Shown here: piece by piece, positions 44,776-53,673 of the stretch
Layout: every line of letters starts with the position of its first letter
Numbering within the stretch: the stretch's first letter is position 1
NCBI GenBank assembly: GCA_963677785.2
Contig: CAXXDH010000003.1
Span: 2,294,001 to 2,358,000 of the forward strand
Origin: G963665495 sp963677785
GTDB lineage: Bacteria; Desulfobacterota; Desulfovibrionia; Desulfovibrionales; Desulfovibrionaceae
DNA: 64,000 nt
Direction: 5' to 3'
The notes under the pieces: model-generated
Told to the model about the DNA's origin: nothing
Database searches by the model: none
Seen by the model: the letters and a program-made list of their open reading frames with translations, nothing else
Translations under genes and position numbers: made by a program

Positions 44776-44806
44776 CCCGGATTGCCGAAGCAGTCCGGGG
44801 CTTTTT
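44776..44806 (+). terminator. Intrinsic terminator downstream of intron
   Basis: CCCGGATTGC (44776-44785) pairs with GCAGTCCGGG (44790-44799), one mismatch, followed by GCTTTTT. It lies between the intron and the convergent cyclase gene and stops plus-strand transcription. Confidence 0.75.
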
Positions 44807-46724
44807 ATGAAGCCGACTTCATTGGAGGGGTACCGAGGCGGTTGCCTCCTTGAAATTTCGCCTTGTACAGGAATTTGTCAGCGGATTCGATCAGTTTTAC
44901 TGCTTCGTCAATCTCCCCCTGGAAGGGGCAGATTCCCGCACTGATGGTGAGAATGCCGTGCGGGCTGCCCGAGTGGGGTATGTTAAGCTGCCGGATCAGA
45001 TCCAGAAGATTCTGCCCGATGCAATCGGCGATCTCCGCGTCAGCCGTGTTGAAAATGACGGCGAATTCTTCGCCTCCGTACCTGTAGACGCGATCTTCAT
45101 TGCGTATGTTTTCGGCAAGTTGCCGCGCTATCCGGCGTAAGGCTTCATCTCCGGCGGTATGTCCGTAGGTGTCGTTGTATTTTTTGAAGCTGTCCACGTC
45201 CGCCAGCAGCAGGGCAAAGGCCCCCATGCCGTTTTGGGCCTGCTTGAAGACGATTTCCAGATCCCTGTCAAAAGAGCGCCGGTTGTGAATGCCGGTCAGA
45301 CCATCCAGCAGGCTCAGATCTCTGAGGCTGGCATTGGCCTGCTCCAGTTCATGGGTTCTGCTCTCCACGATATTTTCCAGGTCCTGATTGACCTCCCGGA
45401 CCTGTTTGGCCATATCCAGAAACGCGTTTGCCAGCCGGCCGATTTCGTTTCTGCTGTCCAGAGGCAATATCTCCGGATTGTCGACCAGTTCGTCGTATTG
45501 CTTGTCTGCGACCAGGGATACCGCGTGCAGCATGTGTTGCAGGGGCGTGCGTATCTGGCGGTTTATGACCACGAAAATGACGAGAAAATAGGAAACAAAC
45601 AGGGAGAGGCCGAGAAACAGAACGATGCGGGAGCTTTGGTGCGCTTCCCTGTCTATGAGATGTTTGGGATAAACCATGACAAACCACCAGTCAGGTCCGG
45701 GAATGTGGAAGGCCAGGAGGTAATTGCTGCCCGCGTTATCATCTATGACTGCAATGCTCTTGTGCTGTTTGGACATGGCGTCCTGGAGCAGATGGTACAT
45801 ACGCACGATTTCCGGATCCGCGATTTCGTCCAGGGAAAGCTGTCCCTTCCATTTCTGGTCTTCCTGGAGTGCGCCCGGATGGGCCACAAGGTCGCCGTCG
45901 GTGCGGATGATGAAATTGTACGCGCCTTCGGGGTGTTCGGTGACGAGGCGGTCCATGATCTCTTCCAGATGCACGTCCAGGCTCGGGTTGCAGAGGTGGC
46001 GGCCCTGGTAGTCCACAGGCAATTCATAGGTGATGGTCCAGTCTCCTCCGGTTTCGTCATAATACAGGCTGGTCCAGACAGGATGTCTTTCCGGATTTTC
46101 CGATTGCAGGGTAGCTTTGATCGTCCCCAGTTCGTTCATGGGCAGATCCGGCTTGGCTTCCAGCCCCCAGGGGGAAGTGGGGTAAAAGATGATTATGGCG
46201 TTTTCCGGATAGGTGACATGCAGTCCTTCGTCAGGCCACCAGGCCGGGCCGTAGCGGTTTACAAGAATGGAGGCAACAAGCAGCCGGCGTTGAAAATCAG
46301 GATCAGCCGTGGGCTGGTTGTTGCCGATAAATCCGGACTTTCCCCATTGTCTGCCCAAAAACGAATCAAGATGCTCGTCAAAGAATTTTTTTTTCATGCG
46401 CGTGGCGCCGTCTTTGTCAACTTGAAACAATTGCAAAAAATCCTCTTCCGAGAAGGTGAGGTCCGACAAATACAGGGCCAGGAATTCCTTGCGAAAAAAT
46501 TTCAAATGGTTGCGGGCCTTTGTGAAAATACCATTGTCATGCCTGCTGCGCTCGCGCATGTACTGGCGCAGATGTTCCAGTTTCGCATTTCTCGTGGACT
46601 CATTGACCTGGTAATAACACAGGACTGTGGCCACAACCACGAACAGCGCACCCAGCAAACTGACCCTGGTGAGGATTTGCCGGCAGAGGCTCTGTTGCTT
46701 TTGGGATGATACGGTGGATTTCAT
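44805..46724 (-). CDS. Membrane diguanylate cyclase with large sensor domain
   Basis: A 639-residue receptor. An N-terminal membrane helix (residues about 20-40), a 320-residue extracytoplasmic sensor of the Cache type, a second membrane helix (about 365-390), a HAMP-like and coiled-coil linker, and a GGDEF domain make up its order. The active site is GGEEF in YRYGGEEFAVIF, and LLADVDSFKKYNDTYGHTAGD is intact, so it should make cyclic di-GMP. The inhibitory RxxD site is not obvious. Only an upstream signal bound in the periplasm is inferred. The gene is convergent with the intron. Confidence 0.92.
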   Translation of the reverse strand: MKSTVSSQKQQSLCRQILTRVSLLGALFVVVATVLCYYQVNESTRNAKLEHLRQYMRERSRHDNGIFTKARNHLKFFRKEFLALYLSDLTFSEEDFLQLFQVDKDGATRMKKKFFDEHLDSFLGRQWGKSGFIGNNQPTADPDFQRRLLVASILVNRYGPAWWPDEGLHVTYPENAIIIFYPTSPWGLEAKPDLPMNELGTIKATLQSENPERHPVWTSLYYDETGGDWTITYELPVDYQGRHLCNPSLDVHLEEIMDRLVTEHPEGAYNFIIRTDGDLVAHPGALQEDQKWKGQLSLDEIADPEIVRMYHLLQDAMSKQHKSIAVIDDNAGSNYLLAFHIPGPDWWFVMVYPKHLIDREAHQSSRIVLFLGLSLFVSYFLVIFVVINRQIRTPLQHMLHAVSLVADKQYDELVDNPEILPLDSRNEIGRLANAFLDMAKQVREVNQDLENIVESRTHELEQANASLRDLSLLDGLTGIHNRRSFDRDLEIVFKQAQNGMGAFALLLADVDSFKKYNDTYGHTAGDEALRRIARQLAENIRNEDRVYRYGGEEFAVIFNTADAEIADCIGQNLLDLIRQLNIPHSGSPHGILTISAGICPFQGEIDEAVKLIESADKFLYKAKFQGGNRLGTPPMKSAS

Positions 46725-46969
46725 ACGAAAATAATTATTTAATGTACAATATTTATTGCAGTATATTCAATGCAAGGCGATAATTATTTTTTGCGCTATT
46801 TGCATTTGGAAGTCCATCTATTCTTGATTTGTATGAGATTAGGAATGTATAGATTTTTTGGGCATATTGAAAGAGGACGTAATAAGAGAAGCTGAAAATA
46901 TGTAAACAGATGCCTTCCAACAGTACTATAGAGAACAATGTACGCGCCGGGAGCGCACAGGGGAGCAAT

Positions 46970-48157
46970 ATGAGCCGGGAAAAGGAATATAAGCCTGGTA
47001 CCCAGGCGGTCTGGGCTGGAGAGCAGCGGTTGTTTGAGGGAAACGCCACCCAGGTTCCGGTGGTGCACAGCGTTTCTTTTGGCTACGACGACATAGACGA
47101 ATGGATGCGCGTTGCCCTGGGCCAGCAATCCGGGCACATATACGGACGCAATACCAACCCCACCGTGGCCGTGTTCGAGGAAAAACTGCGCGTGCTGGAA
47201 CATGCGGAAGCCGCCACCAGCGCTTCAACGGGCATGGGCATCATCAGCAGCGCGCTGTTCGCCTTGCTGGCGCCCGGCGACCGGGTCGTTTCGGTCAAGG
47301 ACACCTACGGCGGCACCAACCGGCTGTTTACGGAATTTCTGCCGCGCCAGAAAGTGGACGTGGCGCTATGCGATACGGAGGATGCCGAAGCCATCGAACT
47401 GGAGGTGGGCAAGGAGTGCGACGTGCTCTATCTGGAGACGCCCACCAATCCGACCATCAAAATACTGGATCTCAAGCGTCTTGCCACTGCGGGCAAAGCG
47501 GCCGGGGCCGTGGTCATTGTGGACAACACCTTTGCCACGCCCATCAACCAGAACCCTCTGCTGCTAGGCGCGGATCTGGTGGTGCACAGCGCCACCAAGT
47601 ACCTCGGCGGGCATGCCGATGCACTGGGCGGCGTGGTGGCCGGAAACAAGGAGCTGGTCCGCAAGATTTTCGCTTTTCGCGAGATCGCGGGCGGTACCCT
47701 GCACCCCATGGCCGCGTATTTGCTCCTGCGCGGCATGAAAACCCTGCAGCTGCGTATTGAGCGTCAGAATCAGAGCGCCCTGGAAATCGCGCGGTTTCTG
47801 TCCCGACATCCAGGAGTGGAACGCGTATTTTACCCTGGACTCGAAAGCCATCCCGGACACGAGACAGCCCGCGAGCAGATGCGCGGCTTCGGCGGTATGC
47901 TGAGTTTCATGGTCAAAGGCAACACGTACGCGGACGCCTGCCGTTGTCTCGATCGTTTGAAACTGGCCCATCGCGCCGCAAATCTGGGCTCTGTGGAAAC
48001 CATCGCCGGTCCGCCGTCCACCACCAGCCACGTGGAGTGTACGGCAGCCGAGCGCGCGGCCATGGGCATCCCCGAAAGCCTGATCCGCTACTCCGTGGGC
48101 ATTGAAGACCCCGCGGACCTGATGAATGACCTGGACCAGGCGCTGTCCCGAGAGTAG
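46970..48157 (+). CDS. Cys/Met metabolism PLP enzyme (cystathionine gamma-synthase family)
   Basis: A 395-residue pyridoxal phosphate enzyme. The PLP lysine is Lys210 in HSATKYLGGH, with IYGRNTNPTVAVFEEKL, TSASTGMGIISSALFALL and YLETPTNPTIKI around the cofactor. The family contains cystathionine gamma-synthase, cystathionine lyases and methionine gamma-lyase, which these motifs do not separate. The ATG at 46970 has a GGGGAGC site and avoids an AT-rich upstream stretch. No other sulfur amino acid gene is adjacent. Confidence 0.92.
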   Translation: MSREKEYKPGTQAVWAGEQRLFEGNATQVPVVHSVSFGYDDIDEWMRVALGQQSGHIYGRNTNPTVAVFEEKLRVLEHAEAATSASTGMGIISSALFALLAPGDRVVSVKDTYGGTNRLFTEFLPRQKVDVALCDTEDAEAIELEVGKECDVLYLETPTNPTIKILDLKRLATAGKAAGAVVIVDNTFATPINQNPLLLGADLVVHSATKYLGGHADALGGVVAGNKELVRKIFAFREIAGGTLHPMAAYLLLRGMKTLQLRIERQNQSALEIARFLSRHPGVERVFYPGLESHPGHETAREQMRGFGGMLSFMVKGNTYADACRCLDRLKLAHRAANLGSVETIAGPPSTTSHVECTAAERAAMGIPESLIRYSVGIEDPADLMNDLDQALSRE

Positions 48158-48315
48158 CGACACCGTATCAAGACAAGCCTGACCGGATTCGCGAATCATT
48201 GTCTATTCATAGCAACTGAGGCGTGCTTACTCGAACAGCAGCCTGTTGTTTTAGTTTTATAAGAGGGACAGACAAATTAAATAGAAAAAAAGGGCTATTT
48301 AGTGCAAAAAATAAA

Positions 48316-48374
48316 AAGGTACCTTCTTATCTTGACAGGGGAGAGAGTAGTCTTATATAAAAGGAAGGTACCTT
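48316..48374 (+). promoter_or_regulatory. Promoter flanked by twin AAGGTACCTT operators
   Basis: TTGACA at 48332-48337 pairs with TATATA at 48354 (16 nt) or TATAAA at 48356 (18 nt). The perfect palindrome AAGGTACCTT occurs at 48316-48325 and at 48365-48374, just outside both promoter elements, with centres 49 bp apart. A MarR-family regulator is encoded in the operon downstream, so these are probably its operators and the promoter is autoregulated. Confidence 0.75.
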
Positions 48375-48408
48375 TTGATTAATCATAAAACGAAAAAGGA
48401 GAACAGCT

Positions 48409-48894
48409 ATGTTTGAACAACAAGGAAGACACGATCAACGAAATAATGCGCACGGCGGCTGTCCCGGACACGGTAAGCGGCGGACAGGAGGCGGTGGACA
48501 AGGTGTCATGGAAACACGCGGCGGACGCGGCGGGTGCGGTGGACACAGCGGAAAAGGGGGACACAGCGGACAAGGTGGACACAGCGGACGCGGTGGAAAG
48601 GGTAAGCACGGCGGCCGCGGGAACAGTGGTTTCGGCGGTATGCGCGCGGGGGGCGGCTTTGAGCCGGCACAGGAGGAAACGCGATTCGGAATGCCCTTGC
48701 AGGCGTCGCAAACTCCGCCCCGTACGGTACAGGCGGAAGCGGTGGAATCCGCGCCGCTTCTGCAGGAACCCGTACAGTCCGGGTTTTGTCCGATTTGCAA
48801 GAACCATTGCCCGTTGAGCGATCCTACCTGCGACAAGGGCAAAGCCTACGTGCAGGAGTTGCTGGAAAACAGCGACGGGGCAATAAAACTATGA
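48409..48894 (+). CDS. Gly/His/Cys-rich protein, 161 residues
   Basis: Unrecognised protein. Residues 15-85 are dominated by Gly, His, Arg and Lys in short tandem units (GGHSGKG, GGHSGQG, GGHSGRG), with CPGHGKR and GCGGHSG. The middle is plain. The C-terminus has four cysteines in FCPICKNHCPLSDPTC, a likely metal site. It resembles DUF5320-type proteins in composition, not in order. An AAAAAGGAGAAC site precedes the ATG and the stop overlaps the MarR start (ATGA), so the two are co-translated. A metal- or redox-handling role is inferred from the Cys and His content only. Confidence 0.75.
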   Translation: MFEQQGRHDQRNNAHGGCPGHGKRRTGGGGQGVMETRGGRGGCGGHSGKGGHSGQGGHSGRGGKGKHGGRGNSGFGGMRAGGGFEPAQEETRFGMPLQASQTPPRTVQAEAVESAPLLQEPVQSGFCPICKNHCPLSDPTCDKGKAYVQELLENSDGAIKL

Positions 48895-49508
48895 ACCAGG
48901 GCGATTCCAACTCGTCGGCGTATGACAACGAGGCTTTGGCTTTATTATTTCGCCGGGCCTCGCGCATGATGGCCCGTACGTGTCACAGGGGAGCTCATGC
49001 GCACCATGCGCAGGAGCGCGTATTGTCGATTATCAGGGAAGACGGGCCCATGAAGCAAAGCGATTTGCTGGAAATTCTGGATGTGCGCTCGTCTTCGTTA
49101 AGTGAGATTCTGAGGAAACTCGAACGCAACGGCTGGATCGAGCGCAAGCGGAACGAACAAGACAAGCGGAGTTTTGTGATCAGCGCCGTACAAGGCGCCA
49201 CAGGAACCCCCTCCGGTCGCAGAGGCGGCCACAGGGAAAGCGCGGACGCATTGTTCGACTGTCTTGACGAGACCGAGCGGCACCAATTGGGCGGGCTGCT
49301 GCGGAAGATAATCGGTTCTTTGGAAAATCAATGCCTTTGCCGGGACGAAAATGATGGGAGGTGTGCGTTCGGCATGCACGACCACAGGCGCAAAGACCAG
49401 CACGGGCGGGATTTCGGCGGCTGGTTTTCCGGACGGAGAAAATTTGGAAGCCCCGGCGGCCGAGGGGACCGGGGCGGATTTCGCACGGGCGAGGACGACG
49501 AGTCCTGA
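48891..49508 (+). CDS. MarR-family transcriptional regulator
   Basis: A 205-residue protein. Residues about 10-145 form a MarR winged helix (MKQSDLLEILDVRSSSLSEILRKLERNGWIERKRNEQDKRS is the recognition helix and wing). Cysteine pairs (CHRGAH near the start, CLCRDENDGRC after the domain) may sense metal or redox. The tail is Gly/Arg/Asp-rich, an unusual add-on like the neighbouring Gly-rich protein. It is the likely binder of the twin palindromes upstream and probably represses its own operon. Confidence 0.87.
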   Translation: MNQGDSNSSAYDNEALALLFRRASRMMARTCHRGAHAHHAQERVLSIIREDGPMKQSDLLEILDVRSSSLSEILRKLERNGWIERKRNEQDKRSFVISAVQGATGTPSGRRGGHRESADALFDCLDETERHQLGGLLRKIIGSLENQCLCRDENDGRCAFGMHDHRRKDQHGRDFGGWFSGRRKFGSPGGRGDRGGFRTGEDDES

Positions 49509-49568
49509 TTCGCGGCCTGTTGCGGCTTTGTGACAAGTAATCGATCACTCATCGACAAGGAGGAAGAC

Positions 49569-49859
49569 ATGGAAAAACATGCCTACCGGGTCACTGTCGA
49601 ACATCTGGCCGCCCCGCATGGCGAAAAGGTTGCTCAGGAACCCTTGCGCTTTGAAATCTGCAACCCGGACAACGTGTTCATCCTTGCGGAGTATATCAAA
49701 AATCGTAAGGATTTGACGTGCGAAAATGCGGAAGCCCTTGCCGTCGGGCTCAAGTTGTTCAGCAGCGTCCTGCTGGAACAGAAAGATCTTCCGGTGTTCG
49801 AGTCCTTCCTGCCGCTGTTCGCCAATTTTATGCAAGAGCTCAAGAAACAACCTGTCTGA
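49569..49859 (+). CDS. DUF3861 family protein
   Basis: A 96-residue soluble protein matching DUF3861: MEKHAYRVTVEHL, then LRFEICNPDNVFILAEYI, and a C-terminal FLPLFANFMQELKK helix. An AAGGAGG site precedes the ATG at 49569. It lies 60 nt after the MarR gene in the same direction and may be part of that transcript. The family has no known function. Confidence 0.8.
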   Translation: MEKHAYRVTVEHLAAPHGEKVAQEPLRFEICNPDNVFILAEYIKNRKDLTCENAEALAVGLKLFSSVLLEQKDLPVFESFLPLFANFMQELKKQPV

Positions 49860-49905
49860 AACGTCCGTCAGGGAGCCTGAAGCCTCTGTCCGGCAAAGGC
49901 GCCGG

Positions 49906-50718
49906 TTATTGAACGATGGCTCCCGCGTACCCCACCACGCGACTGTAATTTCCGCTGGCCTTGGCAGAGGTGGTGTAGCTGGTGATCTCGGCTTGTGTTG
50001 CGCCGAGTTCGCGGCATACGGCCATGCCCAGAGTCATGGGCAGCACGCCGCACATGGAAATGGCGTTTTCTCTGACCGTACGGAATAACAGCTCCGGATC
50101 GAGCTGCTCAATGGCCTCGAGGGCGAGTTTGTCCTTTTGCACGGTTTTTTCATGAGAGAGGAAGTGGTTCATATCCGAACTGACCAGGAGCGTGACGGGC
50201 TCGGGGCGGGCGGAGATGACAGCGGCCATGCTGTGCGCAACATTGAGAAGCTTTCCAAGATTGCGTTCGGAAATCACTATGGGCACTATCCGGCATGTTG
50301 GATTGAGCTGCGCCAGAATGGGAAGCTGGACTTCAAGAGAATGTTCGCGCAGGTGCGCGGCGGTTTCCGGAGAGAACGCGGGCTCGGCCTTGAGCAGGGC
50401 CTGAACCAGGCCTTCGTCCACCTGCAGTCCGCCGCCGGGAAAAAACCACGTACCGTCCGGCCAGACGGAAAGAGAGGCTCCCAAGCCCGTATGGTTCGGG
50501 CCAAGCAGGATGATGGACGAGGCAAGGCGGACCTGGGCGAGGGCCTGGGCGGCTGTGGAGCCGGAATAAACGTACCCGGCATGGGGCGCCATGACCAGTC
50601 TGGCGCAGGAGCCCTGTTCGGGCGTAGCCGGTTTGCCCAGCATTTTGCGGACCTCGGCTTCAAGCTCGGCTTTTGTTCCCGGATAGAATTGTCCGGCGAC
50701 GACAGGCATTCTGTCCAT
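49906..50718 (-). CDS. amrB: AmmeMemoRadiSam system protein B (MEMO1 family)
   Basis: A 270-residue member of the MEMO1 family, related to extradiol dioxygenases. MPVVAGQFYPG starts the protein; the metal-site blocks are APHAGYVYSGSTAA, LLGPNHTG, a LREHSLEVQLPIL segment and SSDMNHFLSHE. It normally works with AmmeMemoRadiSam protein A and a radical SAM enzyme; neither is adjacent here. The reaction is not established in bacteria. A CGGAGGAA site precedes the ATG. It diverges from rpsA. Confidence 0.9.
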   Translation of the reverse strand: MDRMPVVAGQFYPGTKAELEAEVRKMLGKPATPEQGSCARLVMAPHAGYVYSGSTAAQALAQVRLASSIILLGPNHTGLGASLSVWPDGTWFFPGGGLQVDEGLVQALLKAEPAFSPETAAHLREHSLEVQLPILAQLNPTCRIVPIVISERNLGKLLNVAHSMAAVISARPEPVTLLVSSDMNHFLSHEKTVQKDKLALEAIEQLDPELLFRTVRENAISMCGVLPMTLGMAVCRELGATQAEITSYTTSAKASGNYSRVVGYAGAIVQ

Positions 50719-50965
50719 GTATTCCTCCGCGCGGAGCATGACGGCAGAGAGAGCAGTGTCTGCAGACCGGTGGCTCCGCAATGGTCTAACGTTTTTGGGA
50801 AGAGTATAGCTGAAGGCGGGGGGCATGTGAATAGAACTGTCCTAATAACGCATCAAAATATATTAAAATAAAAATTGCAATTTTTAGTTGTCATCCCGAG
50901 ATGAAGCTGCTAATCTTCAAATTCCCCTTTTGCAGGGGAAAAAGTCCCAGGTCCTGGAGGTAACA

Positions 50966-52702
50966 ATGGCAACGGCACTAGAAACTATGAATGACAACCC
51001 TCAAGATTCAGATCTCAGTTTTGAATCCGCACTCGAAGATTATCTTAGTTCAGATTTTGGCGACCTTGATGAAGGCACCATAATCCGCGGTGAGATCGTG
51101 AAGGTGGGCAAGGACAATGTCCTTGTCGATGTTAATTTTAAATCGGAAGGGCAGATCCCCTTAAGCGAGTTCAAGGACGCCGAAGGCGCTGTGTCCGTAG
51201 ACGTCGGTGATGTCATTGACGTTTACGTGGTTCGCAAGGATGAGGTGGAAGGCACCATCATCCTTTCCCGCGACAAAGCCAAGCGCATGCAGCTCTTTGA
51301 CAAGCTGGAAGAGATTCAAGAGCAGAACGGGGTCATCACCGGTCGGATCATCCGACGCATCAAAGGCGGCTACACCGTGGACCTTGGAGGCTTGGAAGCT
51401 TTTCTCCCCGGTTCGCACGTGGATCTCAGACCAGTTCCGGACATGGATGCGCTCGTTGGAGACGAATTCGAATTTCGCGTATTGAAGATAAACCGCAGAC
51501 GCAGCAATGTGATTGTTTCGCGCCGGGTCCTTCTGGAAGAAGAGCGCGAGTCCAAACGCAGTGAATTGCTCGGTACGCTGGAAGAAGGACAAGTCGTCAC
51601 CGGTAAGGTCAAAAACATTACCGAATACGGCGTGTTCGTCGACCTCGGCGGTTTGGACGGTCTGCTGCACATCACGGACATGTCCTGGAAGCGCGTCAAG
51701 CATCCCAAGGAGCTCGTCAAGCTCGGTCAGGAAATCGATCTCAAAGTTCTCAATTTCGACCGCGACAGCAAGAAAGTCTCTCTGGGCATGAAACAGCTCG
51801 TGCCTGATCCGTGGGAAGGCATCACCGAGAAATACCCCTCTGGCCACCGCCTCTCGGGTAAAGTCACCAACCTTGTTGATTACGGCGCTTTTGTCGAACT
51901 GGAGCCCGGAGTCGAGGGTCTGGTGCACATCTCCGAGATGTCCTGGACGCGCAAATTGCGCCATCCGTCCCAGATGGTCAAAGCCGGTGAGGAAGTCGAA
52001 GTGGTCATCCTGGGTGTTGATCAGGACAAAAAACGCATCTCTCTGGGCATGAAGCAGATCAAGCCCAATCCCTGGGATGTGGTTGCTGAGAAATATCCCG
52101 AAGGCACCATCCTCGAAGGCACCATCAAGAACATCACCGAATTCGGCCTGTTTATCGGCATCGAAGACGGTATCGACGGTCTTATCCACGTTTCGGATAT
52201 TTCCTGGACAAAGAAGATCCGTCACCCCGAAGAACTGTACAAGACCAGCAACACCGTGCAGGCCAAGGTACTGACCGTGGACAAGGAGAACGAAAAGTTC
52301 ACCTTGGGCATCAAGCAGCTGAGCGAAGATCCCTGGGCTCAGGTGCCTGATCGTTACCCCGTAGGCAGCCTGGTCAGCGGAGTGGTGACCAACATCACCG
52401 ATTTCGGCCTCTTTGTGGAGGTTGAGGAAGGCATCGAAGGTCTGGTGCACGTTTCCGAGATCAGCCTGAAGAAAGTCAAAAGCCCTGTCGAGATGTTCAA
52501 GGAAGGCGTTACCATCCAGGCCAAAGTCATCCACGTCAGTGCTGAAGAACGGCGGCTCGGCCTCTCGATCAAACAGCTCAAAGAAGAAGAAGAGCGCAAG
52601 CAGCCCAAGGAATTCCGTTCCGCCGGTTCCGGCGAAACCGGTCAAAACCTTGGTGATTTGCTGAAGCAGAAGCTGGAAGAAGATGCAGGAGAGCAAAGCT
52701 AA
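50966..52702 (+). CDS. rpsA: 30S ribosomal protein S1
   Basis: A 578-residue protein with six S1 RNA-binding domains, seen as repeated G-x-V-x-N-I-T-x-(Y/F)-G-x-F-V-x-(L/I) units from residue 35 onward (for instance GKVKNITEYGVFVDL and GVVTNITDFGLFVEV). It helps the ribosome bind mRNA during initiation. The ATG at 50966 has GGAGG. The upstream 248 nt between divergent genes includes a stable stem (TTCCCCT with AGGGGAA near 50921-50942) in the leader, where S1 could act on its own message. The 3' end overlaps sppA. Confidence 0.96.
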   Translation: MATALETMNDNPQDSDLSFESALEDYLSSDFGDLDEGTIIRGEIVKVGKDNVLVDVNFKSEGQIPLSEFKDAEGAVSVDVGDVIDVYVVRKDEVEGTIILSRDKAKRMQLFDKLEEIQEQNGVITGRIIRRIKGGYTVDLGGLEAFLPGSHVDLRPVPDMDALVGDEFEFRVLKINRRRSNVIVSRRVLLEEERESKRSELLGTLEEGQVVTGKVKNITEYGVFVDLGGLDGLLHITDMSWKRVKHPKELVKLGQEIDLKVLNFDRDSKKVSLGMKQLVPDPWEGITEKYPSGHRLSGKVTNLVDYGAFVELEPGVEGLVHISEMSWTRKLRHPSQMVKAGEEVEVVILGVDQDKKRISLGMKQIKPNPWDVVAEKYPEGTILEGTIKNITEFGLFIGIEDGIDGLIHVSDISWTKKIRHPEELYKTSNTVQAKVLTVDKENEKFTLGIKQLSEDPWAQVPDRYPVGSLVSGVVTNITDFGLFVEVEEGIEGLVHVSEISLKKVKSPVEMFKEGVTIQAKVIHVSAEERRLGLSIKQLKEEEERKQPKEFRSAGSGETGQNLGDLLKQKLEEDAGEQS

Positions 52703-53621
52703 AAAGCCTAGCTTTAGCCAACGGCATCCTTTTCTGTTCGGATTCGGACTCATATTCGCGGCCATGGTTCTGCTCATTGGAGCCATGGTCGCTTTCCGTT
52801 ATATTGTTATCGACGGCGATGCCAGACCGCTGATTTCCGGCGATTCCCTGGGCCTGGTGAACATCAAGGGCGTCATTATGGACTCTCGGGAAGTCAATAA
52901 ATGGATAGAAAAGCTGCGGGAAGACGACAATATCCTCGGTGTGCTTATCCGGGTCGACTCCCCAGGCGGCGGCGTGAGTCCGTCACAGGAAATTCACCGC
53001 GCAGTGCGCAAACTGGCCGCGAAAAAGCCCGTGGTCGTCTCGGTGGGGACCGTAGCCGCGTCCGGCGGGTATTATGTCTCCAGTCCGGCTCATAAAATCA
53101 TCGCTAATCCCGGTTCCATCACCGGCAGCATAGGCGTCCGCATGGATATGGCCAATTTCATGGGGCTTATGGATATGATTGGAGTCGGCCAGCAAAGCCT
53201 AGTCAGCGGAAAATTCAAAGACGCCGGTTCGCCCTTCAAGCCCTTGAGCAAAGAAGACAAGGCCTACTTCAACTCCGTGATCATGGATATGTACGACCAG
53301 TTTGTATCGGATGTGGCCAAAGACAGAAAACTGGATCCTGCCAAAGTGCGGGCTGTTGCCGACGGCCGTGTTTTCACCGGTCGCCAGGCTCAGGTGGAAG
53401 GGTTGATTGACGGCCTCGGCGGTCAGGAAGAGGCTCTGGATATTTTGAAGCGCCTTTGCAAAGTGAGCAAGGACAAGGACTTGCCCGTCCGGGAAGGGCC
53501 AGTCAAGGAAAAAAACTTTCTGCAGCAACTGGTAAAGGAGTCCGCCAGTACGCTTGTGAATGAATTAAAAACGCTACGCGCAGAGCAAAGCAGCACACCG
53601 CATTGGCAATTCTCTTACTAG
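52683..53621 (+). CDS. sppA: Signal peptide peptidase SppA
   Basis: A 312-residue membrane-anchored serine protease that degrades cleaved signal peptides. One N-terminal membrane helix (about residues 17-40) is followed by the S49 peptidase fold. The nucleophile Ser127 is in VAASGGYY and the general base Lys177 in SGKFKD, giving a Ser-Lys dyad. The RVDSPGGGV block is conserved. It matches the short single-domain SppA type. Its ATG lies inside rpsA, a 20-nt overlap, so the pair is likely translationally coupled. Confidence 0.93.
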   Translation: MQESKAKKPSFSQRHPFLFGFGLIFAAMVLLIGAMVAFRYIVIDGDARPLISGDSLGLVNIKGVIMDSREVNKWIEKLREDDNILGVLIRVDSPGGGVSPSQEIHRAVRKLAAKKPVVVSVGTVAASGGYYVSSPAHKIIANPGSITGSIGVRMDMANFMGLMDMIGVGQQSLVSGKFKDAGSPFKPLSKEDKAYFNSVIMDMYDQFVSDVAKDRKLDPAKVRAVADGRVFTGRQAQVEGLIDGLGGQEEALDILKRLCKVSKDKDLPVREGPVKEKNFLQQLVKESASTLVNELKTLRAEQSSTPHWQFSY

Positions 53622-53673
53622 GGGCCATAGACAGATCCTGGGGCCGAAAGAGTTTTGTCCTGAGAAGAATGTT

